DNA of 64,000 nucleotides from Petrotoga sp. 9PW.55.5.1. GTDB lineage: Bacteria > Thermotogota > Thermotogae > Petrotogales > Petrotogaceae. The position numbers and the translations under genes were made by a program. Positions 18,807 through 28,095 of the stretch are shown piece after piece (the stretch's first letter is position 1; the number at the start of each line of letters is the position of its first letter). The notes beneath the pieces are model-generated. The model was not told the origin of the DNA. It saw only the letters and a program-made list of their open reading frames with translations, and did not search any database. The DNA lies in assembly GCF_003265365.1 (NCBI RefSeq), contig NZ_AUPM01000010.1, positions 62,001 through 126,000 of the forward strand. Reading direction: 5' to 3'.

Positions 18807-19647
18807 AGTTGCTGAAAGAAAAGGATTTTGTAGTGGCGTTTTAAACGCATACAAAGTCGTAAATAAAATCCTTAAAAATAACGGTAAGGTTTACATATAC
18901 GGTGATTTGGTACACAACCAAGAAGTGATCAATGAATTAAATGAAAAAGGAGCCATAACGATAAGAGGAATCAAAGAAATACCAAAAAATTCTAGTAATG
19001 AAACCATAATAATTAGGGCCCACGGTATTCCCCAAAAAGAAAAAGAATTGTTAGAAAAGAGTTTTTTGAAAGTTATAGACATGACTTGTCCAATAGTTAA
19101 TAACTTAGTAAAATATGCCAGAGAAAAACAAAAAGAAGGGTATTTTGTAGTTGCATTTGGAAAACCTGAACATCCTGAGATGATTGGATTAAAGGGAAAT
19201 GTGGATGAAAATAAATTATTAATTACTTTACAACCTCAAAAAATAAAGCAAAAAAAGATTTTGATTGTTTCTCAAACAACGATGGAAGAAAAAAAATTCA
19301 AAGAATTTTTTGTAGAAATTATTAATAAAAACGAATTTTTTGAAGTATTAATAAAGAAAACTATCTGTTATGAAACGATTTTAAGAGAAAGGGAAACAAA
19401 TGAATTATCAAGACAATGCTCTGTGATGTTTGTTATAGGAGGAGAGAGAAGTTCGAATACTAAAAAGTTATATCATATTTCAAAACAAAATTGTGACAAA
19501 ACTTTTTTCATTAGTTCTTTTGAAAAACTAAAAGAAGTAGATATACATCCATCTGATAAAATAGGGATTGTTACAGGTTCTTCGACTCCAGAATCAGAAT
19601 TATACAATATTATAGATTACTTAACTCAAAAGGAGGAACTTTTATGA
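18796..19647 (+). CDS. ispH: 4-hydroxy-3-methylbut-2-enyl diphosphate reductase IspH
   Basis: A 283-residue iron-sulfur enzyme for the last step of the non-mevalonate isoprenoid pathway, making IPP and DMAPP. The three cluster cysteines are Cys12 (GFCSGV), Cys98 (DMTCPIV) and Cys191 (TICYET). Also visible are RAHG, GKPEHPE, VSQTT and SSNTKKL, the substrate-binding segments. The reading frame overlaps cmk by 11 bases and the S1 gene by 4 (ATGA), so all three are translationally coupled. In some Clostridia IspH is fused to S1; here they are separate proteins. Confidence 0.96.
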   Translation: MEIKVAERKGFCSGVLNAYKVVNKILKNNGKVYIYGDLVHNQEVINELNEKGAITIRGIKEIPKNSSNETIIIRAHGIPQKEKELLEKSFLKVIDMTCPIVNNLVKYAREKQKEGYFVVAFGKPEHPEMIGLKGNVDENKLLITLQPQKIKQKKILIVSQTTMEEKKFKEFFVEIINKNEFFEVLIKKTICYETILRERETNELSRQCSVMFVIGGERSSNTKKLYHISKQNCDKTFFISSFEKLKEVDIHPSDKIGIVTGSSTPESELYNIIDYLTQKEELL

Positions 19648-21242
19648 TGGAGGAACAAACTTTTGAAAAACTTTTAAATGAACATGAAATAAACGAGGTT
19701 AAAAGAGGGAAAATCTTTGAAGGGAATGTTTTTGAAATAAATAGTGATGGTTTGTGGGTAGCATTGAAAGAGGCTACGGGAGATGTTTTTGTTGATCAAA
19801 AAGAGCTTTTAAAACCAATTAATGAATATAATATTGGTGACATAGTTTTCGTTGAAATTACAAAGACAAACGACGAAGAAGGTTTGAATTTTGCTTCTGA
19901 AAAGAAAGCTTATTGGAAAAAAGTAATCGAAAAAATAAAAGAAGGAGAAAATTATAAAGCTGTCTTTAGAAGTAGGTTAAAAAAAGGTTATAATGTTTTA
20001 ATAGAAGATGTTGTTAGTGCATTTTTACCAGGATCTTTGTCTCTTTTAAGGCCTAAAGATGAACTTCCAAAAAATGAACAGATGGTTAAAGTAATCTCCA
20101 AAAATCGAAGAAATATAGTGGTTTCCAGGAAAGATTACGTAGAGGAAAAAATAGCTGAAACATTTGAGAAGTATGAGGAAGGTATGATAATTGAAGGTAT
20201 CGTAGAAGATATCAAACCTTTTGGAGCTTTTATTCGATTAAATGAAGAAGTTACAGGTCTTATTCCTGTGAGTGAAGTAGGTTGGGAAGATAATGTTCAC
20301 ATAGAAGATTACTTAAAAAAAGGTCAAAAAGTAAAAACTGTAATAATAAATTTGGACAAAGATAATAAAAGAATTTCTTTATCTTTAAAAAAATTGAGAG
20401 AAAACCCTTGGGAAACCATTGAAGAGAAATTTCCTGTAGGAAGTATAGTTTATGGAACGGTTAAAAAAATAATGCCCTTTGGTTTTATTGTAAAATTAAC
20501 TGATGGGTTAGAAGGTTTGGTGCACGAATCTGAAATATTTTGGGGAAGAAAAGGAAATATAAAGAATATTGTAAATTTAGAAGATAAGGTACAAGTTAAA
20601 ATCATAGATATCGACAAAGAGAAGAAAAAGATAAACCTGAGTTATAAACAAGTTTTAGGAGATCCTTGGGAAAATATAGAAGAAAAATATAACGAAGGAA
20701 ATATTGTCAGTGGAGTTGTTGAAAAAATATTGAATAATGGAGCTATTATTAAGATCGATGAAGGAGTAACTGGGTTTTTACATGTTTCAGAATTTTCTTG
20801 GGATTTTTTGGAAAATATTTCTGATGTATTAAAAGAAAAAGATAAAATTAAAGTAAAAATAATCAGCATAGATAAGAAAAATAGAAAAATGCGACTTTCA
20901 GTAAGAAAAATAAAAGAGAATCCATGGATTAAAGCAGTAAAAGAAATAAAATGTGGAGACGTAGTTAAAGGGAAGATTATAAGGTTTGTTGATAAAGGCG
21001 CCATTGTTCAAATAAATGGGTATAATATAGAAGCATATCTCCCTTCAAGCAAAGCTTCAGCTGATTCAAAAAGTGTGGAAGAAAGATTTGATGTTGGTCA
21101 AGAGATCGAGGCAAAGGTTTTAGAATTAGGTTTGGAAAATGAAATGAAAAGGGGAAATATGATAATAAGTGCGGCACATTTAGAAAAAGAGAAAGAAAGA
21201 GAAGAAGCTATGAAAATCATAAACGAGATGAATGAGGATTAA
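19644..21242 (+). CDS. rpsA: Ribosomal protein S1 homologue, six S1 domains
   Basis: A 532-residue protein. Six S1/OB-fold repeats can be seen: two divergent ones at about 20-90 and 95-165, then four clear ones starting near 177, 264, 349 and 435, each with the pattern EG.IV.G.V..I...GA.I....V.G.IP.SE. and most ending in RENPW-like linkers. Six domains match full-length bacterial S1, which brings mRNA to the 30S subunit. GGAGG at 19632-19636 serves ATG 19644 or ATG 19647; the start overlaps the ispH stop. Confidence 0.92.
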   Translation: MMEEQTFEKLLNEHEINEVKRGKIFEGNVFEINSDGLWVALKEATGDVFVDQKELLKPINEYNIGDIVFVEITKTNDEEGLNFASEKKAYWKKVIEKIKEGENYKAVFRSRLKKGYNVLIEDVVSAFLPGSLSLLRPKDELPKNEQMVKVISKNRRNIVVSRKDYVEEKIAETFEKYEEGMIIEGIVEDIKPFGAFIRLNEEVTGLIPVSEVGWEDNVHIEDYLKKGQKVKTVIINLDKDNKRISLSLKKLRENPWETIEEKFPVGSIVYGTVKKIMPFGFIVKLTDGLEGLVHESEIFWGRKGNIKNIVNLEDKVQVKIIDIDKEKKKINLSYKQVLGDPWENIEEKYNEGNIVSGVVEKILNNGAIIKIDEGVTGFLHVSEFSWDFLENISDVLKEKDKIKVKIISIDKKNRKMRLSVRKIKENPWIKAVKEIKCGDVVKGKIIRFVDKGAIVQINGYNIEAYLPSSKASADSKSVEERFDVGQEIEAKVLELGLENEMKRGNMIISAAHLEKEKEREEAMKIINEMNED

Positions 21243-21258
21243 ATAGAGGTGAAACATA

Positions 21259-22638
21259 TTGGAAAGACCTATAGTATTAATAGTTGGCAAACCTAATGTT
21301 GGCAAGTCAACATTATTTAATAGAATCATTGGAGAAAGGAAGTCAATTGTTCATGATATGCCGGGGGTAACAAGAGATAATATATATGGAATTAGTGAAT
21401 GGGACAATGTAAAATTTACGTTGATTGACACTTGTGGTATATTTGAAAGACCTGAAGATACAATCGAAGAAAGACAGAAAAAAATAATTTTTGAGAGTTT
21501 AGAAAATGTTGCTTTGGTATTGTTTGTAATCGATGGTAGAAATGGTCTTACATCAGAAGATTATTATATTGCTGATTATTTAAGGAAAGCTAATTCAAAA
21601 ATTTTATTAGTGATAAACAAGGCGGAGAATTTTGAAAGGTTTGAGTTTGAAGTAAAACCTGATATTTATTCTCTTGGATTTGGTGAAGGAATCCCGGTTT
21701 CAGCTGAACATAACAGGAATATGCATTCTTTAAAAGATGAAATAGTTAAAGCACTAAAAAATGATTTTCTAAAAAACAAAGAGTTTTACGAAGAAAGTCA
21801 GGAAAGCGAAGATGAAGTAAAAGTAGTAATAATCGGGCGTCCTAATGTTGGAAAATCCTCAATTTTTAACGATATAGTTGGTTTAGATAGAACGATTGTA
21901 TCAGAAATACCAGGAACCACTAGGGATGCAGTTGATCATCAAGTAAAAATAGATGAGAAAAATTTTAGATTTATCGATACTGCTGGGATGAGAAAGAAAA
22001 GTACCGTACAATATGGTAGTATAGAAATGTTTTCTATAACAAGAACTATCAAAGCGATAGAAAAATCAGATGTTGTAATATTGGTGGTTGATGCAACAGA
22101 AGGTATAACTCATCAGGATAAGAGTATTATTGGTGTTGCAGAAAATAAAGGGAAGGGAATAATTGTTGTCTTCAATAAGTGGGATCTATTAAGGCACAAT
22201 CAAAAAAGAAAGGAAGAATTTTTTAAATATTTTGATAAAGAATTGTATTTCGTAAAATATAGTCCTTTGATATTTACTTCTGCCGTAAAAAAATGGGGAA
22301 TTGAAGAACTTTTAGCGGCAATAGACGAGGTAGAAAAATCAAGAAACAAAAGAATTCCGACTAGTGCTCTTAATGCGGCTCTGGAAAAATATACTTTGGT
22401 AACTCCTCCACCTATCAAGAGAGGTAAAAGGATAAAATTTTACTATGCAACCCAGGTTGGTACTAAACCACCCGTATTTGTCTTTTACACTAATTTACCT
22501 AATGATATCCCTAAATTTTATCAACAGGGATTAAGAAATATGATAAGGAATTATATAGATCCTTTTATTGGTTCTCCGATATTTTTGAAGTTTGAGGAAA
22601 GAAGTAATCAAAAGTCGAAAAAGCAAAAAATTATATAA
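21259..22638 (+). CDS. der: Ribosome-assembly GTPase Der (EngA)
   Basis: A 459-residue protein with the Der hallmark of two tandem GTPase domains. Domain 1: GKPNVGKST near residue 8, DTCG, NKAE. Domain 2: GRPNVGKSS near 194, DTAGM, NKWD. The C-terminal 80 residues (KIKFYYATQVGTKPPVFVFY, NYIDPFIGSPI) form the KH-like domain. Der acts in 50S subunit maturation. TTG 21259 follows GAGGTGAAA; the gene starts 17 bases after the S1 gene. Confidence 0.96.
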   Translation: MERPIVLIVGKPNVGKSTLFNRIIGERKSIVHDMPGVTRDNIYGISEWDNVKFTLIDTCGIFERPEDTIEERQKKIIFESLENVALVLFVIDGRNGLTSEDYYIADYLRKANSKILLVINKAENFERFEFEVKPDIYSLGFGEGIPVSAEHNRNMHSLKDEIVKALKNDFLKNKEFYEESQESEDEVKVVIIGRPNVGKSSIFNDIVGLDRTIVSEIPGTTRDAVDHQVKIDEKNFRFIDTAGMRKKSTVQYGSIEMFSITRTIKAIEKSDVVILVVDATEGITHQDKSIIGVAENKGKGIIVVFNKWDLLRHNQKRKEEFFKYFDKELYFVKYSPLIFTSAVKKWGIEELLAAIDEVEKSRNKRIPTSALNAALEKYTLVTPPPIKRGKRIKFYYATQVGTKPPVFVFYTNLPNDIPKFYQQGLRNMIRNYIDPFIGSPIFLKFEERSNQKSKKQKII

Positions 22639-22679
22639 AAATTAATTTTAGACTAGTTCTTGCTTAAGGGGGAAAACCA

Positions 22680-23288
22680 ATGATTATTACTGTTTTGGTA
22701 ATTTGTTATTTATTTGGTTCTATTCCATTTAGTTTTTTGATACCTTGGAGTAAAGGCATAGATATTAGAAAAAAAGGAAGTGGAAATGTTGGAGGCACAA
22801 ATGTTTTAAGGACTCTTGGACCCAAATGGGGTGCTTTATCGATAGCTTTAGATTTTCTAAAAGCTTTTGTTCCTGTTTTAATAACTAGATCATTATTTGG
22901 CGTTGATTTATGGGTTCCACTCCTTGCTGTTTTATTAGTAGTTTTAGGCCACGATTATTCTATTTTTTTAAAATTTAAAGGGGGGAAAGGAGTAGCTTCA
23001 ACATTAGGGGGATTCTTTGCTTTAACGCCGATATTGGGTTTAATATTTCTATTAATATGGTTTCCGATTGAACTAACTACAAAATACGTTTCTTTAGCGT
23101 CCCTTTCTGGATTATTTTTTGTAGCTATTTTCAGCTATTTTGTAGATCCTAAAATTGGTTTTATTTATTCTATCTTGTTTTTGATGAGTTTATTTAAACA
23201 TAGATCAAACGTAAAAAGATTATTATCAAAAACCGAAAACAAAACAGATATTGTTGCTATGTTAAAAAGGTGGAAAGAAATTAAATGA
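22680..23288 (+). CDS. plsY: Acyl-phosphate:glycerol-3-phosphate acyltransferase PlsY
   Basis: A 202-residue integral membrane protein with about five helices. Diagnostic segments are GSIPFSFLI near the N-terminus, GSGNVGGTNVLRTLG (phosphate-binding loop) and LKFKGGKGVASTLGG, all PlsY motifs. It transfers an acyl group from acyl-phosphate to glycerol-3-phosphate, the first step of phospholipid synthesis. A run of G residues just before the ATG is the ribosome binding site. The stop overlaps the next gene's start by four bases (ATGA). The der-plsY pairing is common in Firmicutes and Thermotogota. Confidence 0.95.
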   Translation: MIITVLVICYLFGSIPFSFLIPWSKGIDIRKKGSGNVGGTNVLRTLGPKWGALSIALDFLKAFVPVLITRSLFGVDLWVPLLAVLLVVLGHDYSIFLKFKGGKGVASTLGGFFALTPILGLIFLLIWFPIELTTKYVSLASLSGLFFVAIFSYFVDPKIGFIYSILFLMSLFKHRSNVKRLLSKTENKTDIVAMLKRWKEIK

Positions 23289-25093
23289 GAAATTTTTTTT
23301 TGCTCGTTCTTATATTTCTTCTAATAATTAATACGGGGTTATTTTCTCAAGAACTATCCCAAAGTGAATTGGATTCAAGAAGATTTTTTGGTGAGAGTCT
23401 AAGATTGTTATTTGATGGAGAAAAATACGAAGCTAGAGCCATGTTGAATCAAGCTATGACTGGAGAAATCTATATTACAGATATTCCAATATTTTGGTAT
23501 TATGCGGCAAAGCTGGATCTTCAACTGGGGATGATAGATAGAGCGATAATAGCTTTGGATAATGCTCTACTTTTTTCTACTGTCAATGAAGAAGCTAATA
23601 CTTTATTGAATTTTATTGATAATATGAAAACTTTTTCTATATCAAGACCTTCCACTATTAATTTTGTTCAGTTGGAAAAGGTATCTGGGGTAGACAATTC
23701 ATTTGAGAGGTTTTTTTCACCGGTAGATTTTGAGATAATTAACTCCAATCTATACATATTAGATTCTAAAAATCATTTAGTTTTCAAAACGGATACACAG
23801 TACGAAAAATGGCTTAAATTAGACGAAAATAAATCTTTTTATTCTATTGCTTCTGATAAAAATTTAAACAGATTGTATTTATCAGCAAATGATGGAATTT
23901 ATTATTTTGATAGTTATTCATCTAATGTGAAAAAAGAAATAAAAGTCAATGACACCTTTACAGCTACAAATTTAGATAGGAATATAGAAAACGAATTGAA
24001 CGTTTTAATAGAAGGATTTCCTTTTGTAATTTATGGCGTAGATAATGCAGGTAGATTAGTTGGATACGATCCATATAATAATCAAATAGATCTTATTGGA
24101 TACAACGGTGAAATTCTTCAACGAAAAACTTTTGATCATGACTATACGTTTATGGATGGCGCACTTTGGTTGAATAGCCTATATCTTTTAGAGTATGAAA
24201 GTTCATCTATTATTAATTTTAATATATTAAAAAATGAAATTGTAGAGATAATTAAGCTTCCTAAGAAAACTTATTTCTCATTAGAAGTTTTGCCTAATGG
24301 AAGGATTTTAATTTCTTCTGTTGAAGATGGAATAGAAATTCTAGATGAAGAAAATAATTTACATCTTCTTAGTGAAGTTATCGGCTCTTTTGATAATGAC
24401 AATTTTAGAGGAAGAATAAAGGTAGAAAATGGCATGTTTATTATTTCTGATTTAAAAAATAATGAGATCTACCTTCAAAGACTTGAAGCAGATTCACATA
24501 ATAATCTTTATATCTTGAATCTTTATGGTTTAAACTATGATAAAAACAAAAGAAAAGTGACTTTGAAAGTTAAAATTAGTGATGTTATTGGTCAGAAAAT
24601 GGAATTTTTAACAAAAAATATTTATGTAATGGATTCTGGTGGAAGAGTTCCGTTTAACTACTATAGGCAATACTCTGTAACAGAAAATTATGAATATGAT
24701 ATAAACGATCTTTTTCAAATTCATGTTCCTCAAATAAACACTGATTCTAATATAATTACACATGGGGAATTGAATGTTGAATTAAGTCCTGAAAAAACTA
24801 TTCCTTTTATTTTATCAAGCAGCTCTCTTTTCCACTTAGTAGAAGGAAAAGAAGTTAATGAAGATTTAAGTTATTTAGCTTTCATGAGTGGTGGTTCTAT
24901 TATAGATATAAGTCAAGAAAAATATTTAAAAGATTATCTTGATAACGCTTACAAACCTATTGATTATCTAGAATATGATTTATTTCCTCCAATAATACCC
25001 GCCATAAACCCAGTGAGTGTTGTTCTATTATTGCAAGAAAATACTTTGGTAGATACACTTTTTTATTACACGGAAGGTGATTCAAACGAATAA
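23285..25093 (+). CDS. Secreted TPR/beta-propeller protein, function unknown
   Basis: A 602-residue exported protein. A signal peptide (about residues 1-21, FFLLVLIFLLIINTGLFSQ) is followed by a TPR-like helical region (to about residue 115), then a beta-rich part with propeller-like strands (LYILDSKNHLVFKTD, LYLSANDGIYYFDSYSS). Near residue 420 there is a VKISDVIGQKMEFLTKNIYVMDSGG stretch (split here only for description), and near 540 LAFMSGGSIIDIS, both reminiscent of segments flanking or ending von Willebrand A folds; that is a weak hint. It overlaps plsY by four bases and the next TPR gene by 17. It likely works at the envelope with the two genes that follow. Confidence 0.7.
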   Translation: MRNFFLLVLIFLLIINTGLFSQELSQSELDSRRFFGESLRLLFDGEKYEARAMLNQAMTGEIYITDIPIFWYYAAKLDLQLGMIDRAIIALDNALLFSTVNEEANTLLNFIDNMKTFSISRPSTINFVQLEKVSGVDNSFERFFSPVDFEIINSNLYILDSKNHLVFKTDTQYEKWLKLDENKSFYSIASDKNLNRLYLSANDGIYYFDSYSSNVKKEIKVNDTFTATNLDRNIENELNVLIEGFPFVIYGVDNAGRLVGYDPYNNQIDLIGYNGEILQRKTFDHDYTFMDGALWLNSLYLLEYESSSIINFNILKNEIVEIIKLPKKTYFSLEVLPNGRILISSVEDGIEILDEENNLHLLSEVIGSFDNDNFRGRIKVENGMFIISDLKNNEIYLQRLEADSHNNLYILNLYGLNYDKNKRKVTLKVKISDVIGQKMEFLTKNIYVMDSGGRVPFNYYRQYSVTENYEYDINDLFQIHVPQINTDSNIITHGELNVELSPEKTIPFILSSSSLFHLVEGKEVNEDLSYLAFMSGGSIIDISQEKYLKDYLDNAYKPIDYLEYDLFPPIIPAINPVSVVLLLQENTLVDTLFYYTEGDSNE

Positions 25094-25541
25094 AGATATT
25101 GCTTATTATTACAACCAAAAAGCGAACGAAATGCTTGTATCAGGTAATTATATTGATGCTACTGAATATTACAAAAAAGCATTATCTCATATGCCTGAAG
25201 AAGTCATTTTTTATCATAATATTGGAGTTGGCTACATGTTGAGAGAAGATTATTTAAAAGCACTTACATTTTTTGAAATAGCTGTAGAGAAAGGGTTAGA
25301 ATTAGATGAAATAAAACTTTATATAGCTCTTTCACTTTATAAAACTCACCAGTATGCAAAAATTTTAGAATTATTAGAACCAGAAGAGAATAAAAATAAA
25401 ATAGATTTTCTAATTATAAAATCAAAAGCAGCCTTAAAAGTTGGTAATGTTCAAGTTGCAAGGGAAGCGGTAAACCAACTAAAAATAAATGGTTTTGATT
25501 CACAGGAATTAGAATTAATAGAAAAAATGATCAAAATTTAA
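25077..25541 (+). CDS. Small TPR-repeat protein
   Basis: Up to 154 residues, made of three to four tetratricopeptide repeats (YYNQKANEMLVSGNYIDATE, EEVIFYHNIGVGYMLREDY, LDEIKLYIALSLYKTHQYAK). There is no signal peptide or membrane helix, so it is likely a cytoplasmic scaffold. The start is uncertain. GTG 25077 is the only standard codon, but it has no Shine-Dalgarno before it; AAGGTG at 25074-25079 is better placed for ACG 25086. The frame overlaps the end of the previous gene. It lies between a secreted propeller protein and an SLBB protein, which suggests shared work. Confidence 0.75.
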   Translation: MIQTNKDIAYYYNQKANEMLVSGNYIDATEYYKKALSHMPEEVIFYHNIGVGYMLREDYLKALTFFEIAVEKGLELDEIKLYIALSLYKTHQYAKILELLEPEENKNKIDFLIIKSKAALKVGNVQVAREAVNQLKINGFDSQELELIEKMIKI

Positions 25542-25576
25542 TAATTTATATTAAAAATAAAGTGGGGAGGATTAAA

Positions 25577-28072
25577 ATGAAAAAAAGCAGATTTTATAGT
25601 ATTGTGTTTTTGTTTTTATTACTACCTCTTATTTCTTTGTCATATAGTGTTAGAATAGGAGATGTTTTGGGAGTTTGGGTTTTAGGATACCCTGAATATT
25701 CTGTAACGAATTTAATTGTTGGACCAAACGGGAACATAACAGTTCCTCCAATAGGAAGGATAAAAGCGGAAGGAAGAACCTTGGATGATCTTGAAAGCGA
25801 GATATCTTTAAAGATGGAAAATTATTTAAAAACGAATAAAGTAACGGTAGGTATTCTCAATTATGCTCCTTTCTCAGTAACAGTCTTAGGAAATACCAAC
25901 GTTAACGGGGTAATTGATATAAAAACAGAACAAATTAAACTTTCTGATTTAATAGGTTTGGCGGGCGGAATAAGGGATATAACAAAATCTTCTTATGCGA
26001 TTATAAAATCCCCGGATGGTGTGGAACAAAAAGTAAGTATAGAATGGTTAAAAAGCGGTGAAAAATCTGAAGATCCCATAATTTATGAAGATTATTTTGT
26101 GCTTTTTCCGTATGATTACACAAATAAAATAACCGTTTTTTCGAATTTTGGTACAGCTTCTATGGATTATCATGAAGGGCTTACTTTGAAATCTGTGATA
26201 TCATCCATGAATATTCCTACTAACAAAATTGATAAAGAAATTGTAGTAATTAGAGATTCAAAAATTGAAGAAATCCCTTTTGAAACAGTTTTAAAAGAAC
26301 AGGATTATTACTTAAAATCTGGAGACACAATTATAATACCTCAAAGCTATACAAATCAGGTACTAGTATTCTCAGATTTTGGTTCTACTTCTTTAGACTA
26401 TTATGAAGGTTTAACTTTAAAAACCTTAATTTCTTCTCTCAACGTTCAAATAAACAAAATAGATGATATTATATCTGTAATAAGAAACGGGAAAACATAT
26501 ACTGTATCAATAGATAATATTTCAAAAGGAGAGGAATTTCTACTTAACTCAGGAGACACAGTAGTTATTAATGAATATCAAAATTATGTATATATTAATT
26601 CACAAGAAGTATCTAAAAGGGTTGACTTTGAAAAAGATGAAAAAATGGATGTTAGAACGTTATTAACAAAAGTTGGAATTAGTCAGGATAATATCGATGA
26701 AATAAGAGTAAATAATAAATTGTATACATTAAATTCACAGCTTTCAAAAGGTGATTTTGTGGAAGTATCTCTAAAAAGAAACTATGTATACACATCTGGT
26801 GCTTTCAATACTAGTGGAAAAATTGGATTCTTACCCACCGAAAAGATTACAATGGATAAACTCATAGGAATGGTGAAAGGATTCAGTCAAGATTTTTCAG
26901 GAAATTTAATAATTATTAACGATACTGGTTTAAGTAAAACCATAAAAGTTGATACAAATAATTTAAGTAGTTTAAAAGATATTGAAGTATCACCTGGTTC
27001 AACAATAATTGCTGATACTGAAATAAGAATGGCATACGTTTTTGGAGAGTTTCCAGATTTATTAGAATACACACAAGGTCAAAATTTATACGAGTTATTA
27101 TTGCCATATAATCTTGATGAATCTTACGAAGTTAGATATCAAATCTCAAATAAAAATGGTAAAGTTAATGCTATGGAATCAGAAACTTTAAAAAACATAC
27201 CTTTAGAAGGCAAAGTTTTTATAGAAATCTCAAAAGTATCTCCCAACCAAGTAATAGTATATAAAGCTGGAAATACTCAAACAATTCAACAAAGAAATGT
27301 CAGGCTCATCGATGTATATTCTACAGTTGGTGGCTTTTCTCCTGTTGACAAAGGAACAATTGCAATTTACAAGGACAATGAAAAGTTAAAAACTATTACT
27401 TCCGATGAATTATTGGACAATATGATGTTGGAGATACCAAAAGGTTCGTATGTTGTTGTTCAGCCAGAAGCTAGTGGATCTTTCATAGCGGTTCTGGGAA
27501 ATATAAGTTCACCAAAAAGTATCAAAGCTGAAATCCCCTTGAACTTGGTCGAAATTCTCTCTCAAGCTCAAATTGATTGGAAACACCAGCAAAGTATCTT
27601 TATATACAATCAGGCAAACGAAGAAAAAAAGGTTGATATTAAAAACATAGACTCATTGAGAAATGTATTAGTCGAGCCTGGATCCATTGTATATATTCCA
27701 CCTTTGGAAGAACAGGTCGTATATGTTTTTGGAGAAGTTGTAAGACCAGGATTAGTTGAATACAATTCCGGAATGACTGTCTTAGATGCGATACTTAAAG
27801 CCGGGAATGCCTCAAACTCAGCACAACTATCGACGGTATATCTTTTTAAGGAAGGGCCAGAGAATCCTCCTATCACCCTTGATCTATCTGGCATAATAAA
27901 GGCTTCTCCCGTAAAAACAGGGATGAATCCAGAAGTTAAACCAAAAGACATAATATATGTGCCAAAAAACGCTCTAAAAAGCATTGTTGAAGTTATGAGC
28001 ACAGTTAAAATATTTATGGATTTTGTAAATTCAGGATTGAATACTTATAATAATGTTTCTGGATTGTTTTAA
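25577..28072 (+). CDS. Exported multi-SLBB protein (polysaccharide-export-like)
   Basis: An 831-residue protein with a signal peptide (about residues 1-23). A polysaccharide-export N-terminal domain follows (VRIGDVLGVWVLGYPEYSV, VGPNGNITVPPIGRIKAEG), as in Wza/GfcE proteins. After it I count about nine SLBB-like units of roughly 75 residues, each opening with a strand such as VTVLGNTN, ITVFSNFGT, VLVFSDFGS, YVFGEFPD or YVFGEVVRPG. Units two and three are close copies (SMDYHEGLTLKSVISSMN against SLDYYEGLTLKTLISSLN). Wza-type proteins have only two or three SLBB domains. The last 30 residues are amphipathic. Start ATG 25577 follows GGGGAGG. A role in export or as an envelope-spanning tube is inference. 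Confidence 0.78.
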   Translation: MKKSRFYSIVFLFLLLPLISLSYSVRIGDVLGVWVLGYPEYSVTNLIVGPNGNITVPPIGRIKAEGRTLDDLESEISLKMENYLKTNKVTVGILNYAPFSVTVLGNTNVNGVIDIKTEQIKLSDLIGLAGGIRDITKSSYAIIKSPDGVEQKVSIEWLKSGEKSEDPIIYEDYFVLFPYDYTNKITVFSNFGTASMDYHEGLTLKSVISSMNIPTNKIDKEIVVIRDSKIEEIPFETVLKEQDYYLKSGDTIIIPQSYTNQVLVFSDFGSTSLDYYEGLTLKTLISSLNVQINKIDDIISVIRNGKTYTVSIDNISKGEEFLLNSGDTVVINEYQNYVYINSQEVSKRVDFEKDEKMDVRTLLTKVGISQDNIDEIRVNNKLYTLNSQLSKGDFVEVSLKRNYVYTSGAFNTSGKIGFLPTEKITMDKLIGMVKGFSQDFSGNLIIINDTGLSKTIKVDTNNLSSLKDIEVSPGSTIIADTEIRMAYVFGEFPDLLEYTQGQNLYELLLPYNLDESYEVRYQISNKNGKVNAMESETLKNIPLEGKVFIEISKVSPNQVIVYKAGNTQTIQQRNVRLIDVYSTVGGFSPVDKGTIAIYKDNEKLKTITSDELLDNMMLEIPKGSYVVVQPEASGSFIAVLGNISSPKSIKAEIPLNLVEILSQAQIDWKHQQSIFIYNQANEEKKVDIKNIDSLRNVLVEPGSIVYIPPLEEQVVYVFGEVVRPGLVEYNSGMTVLDAILKAGNASNSAQLSTVYLFKEGPENPPITLDLSGIIKASPVKTGMNPEVKPKDIIYVPKNALKSIVEVMSTVKIFMDFVNSGLNTYNNVSGLF

Positions 28073-28095
28073 TTTTTTGATGGAGCGGAATTTTA

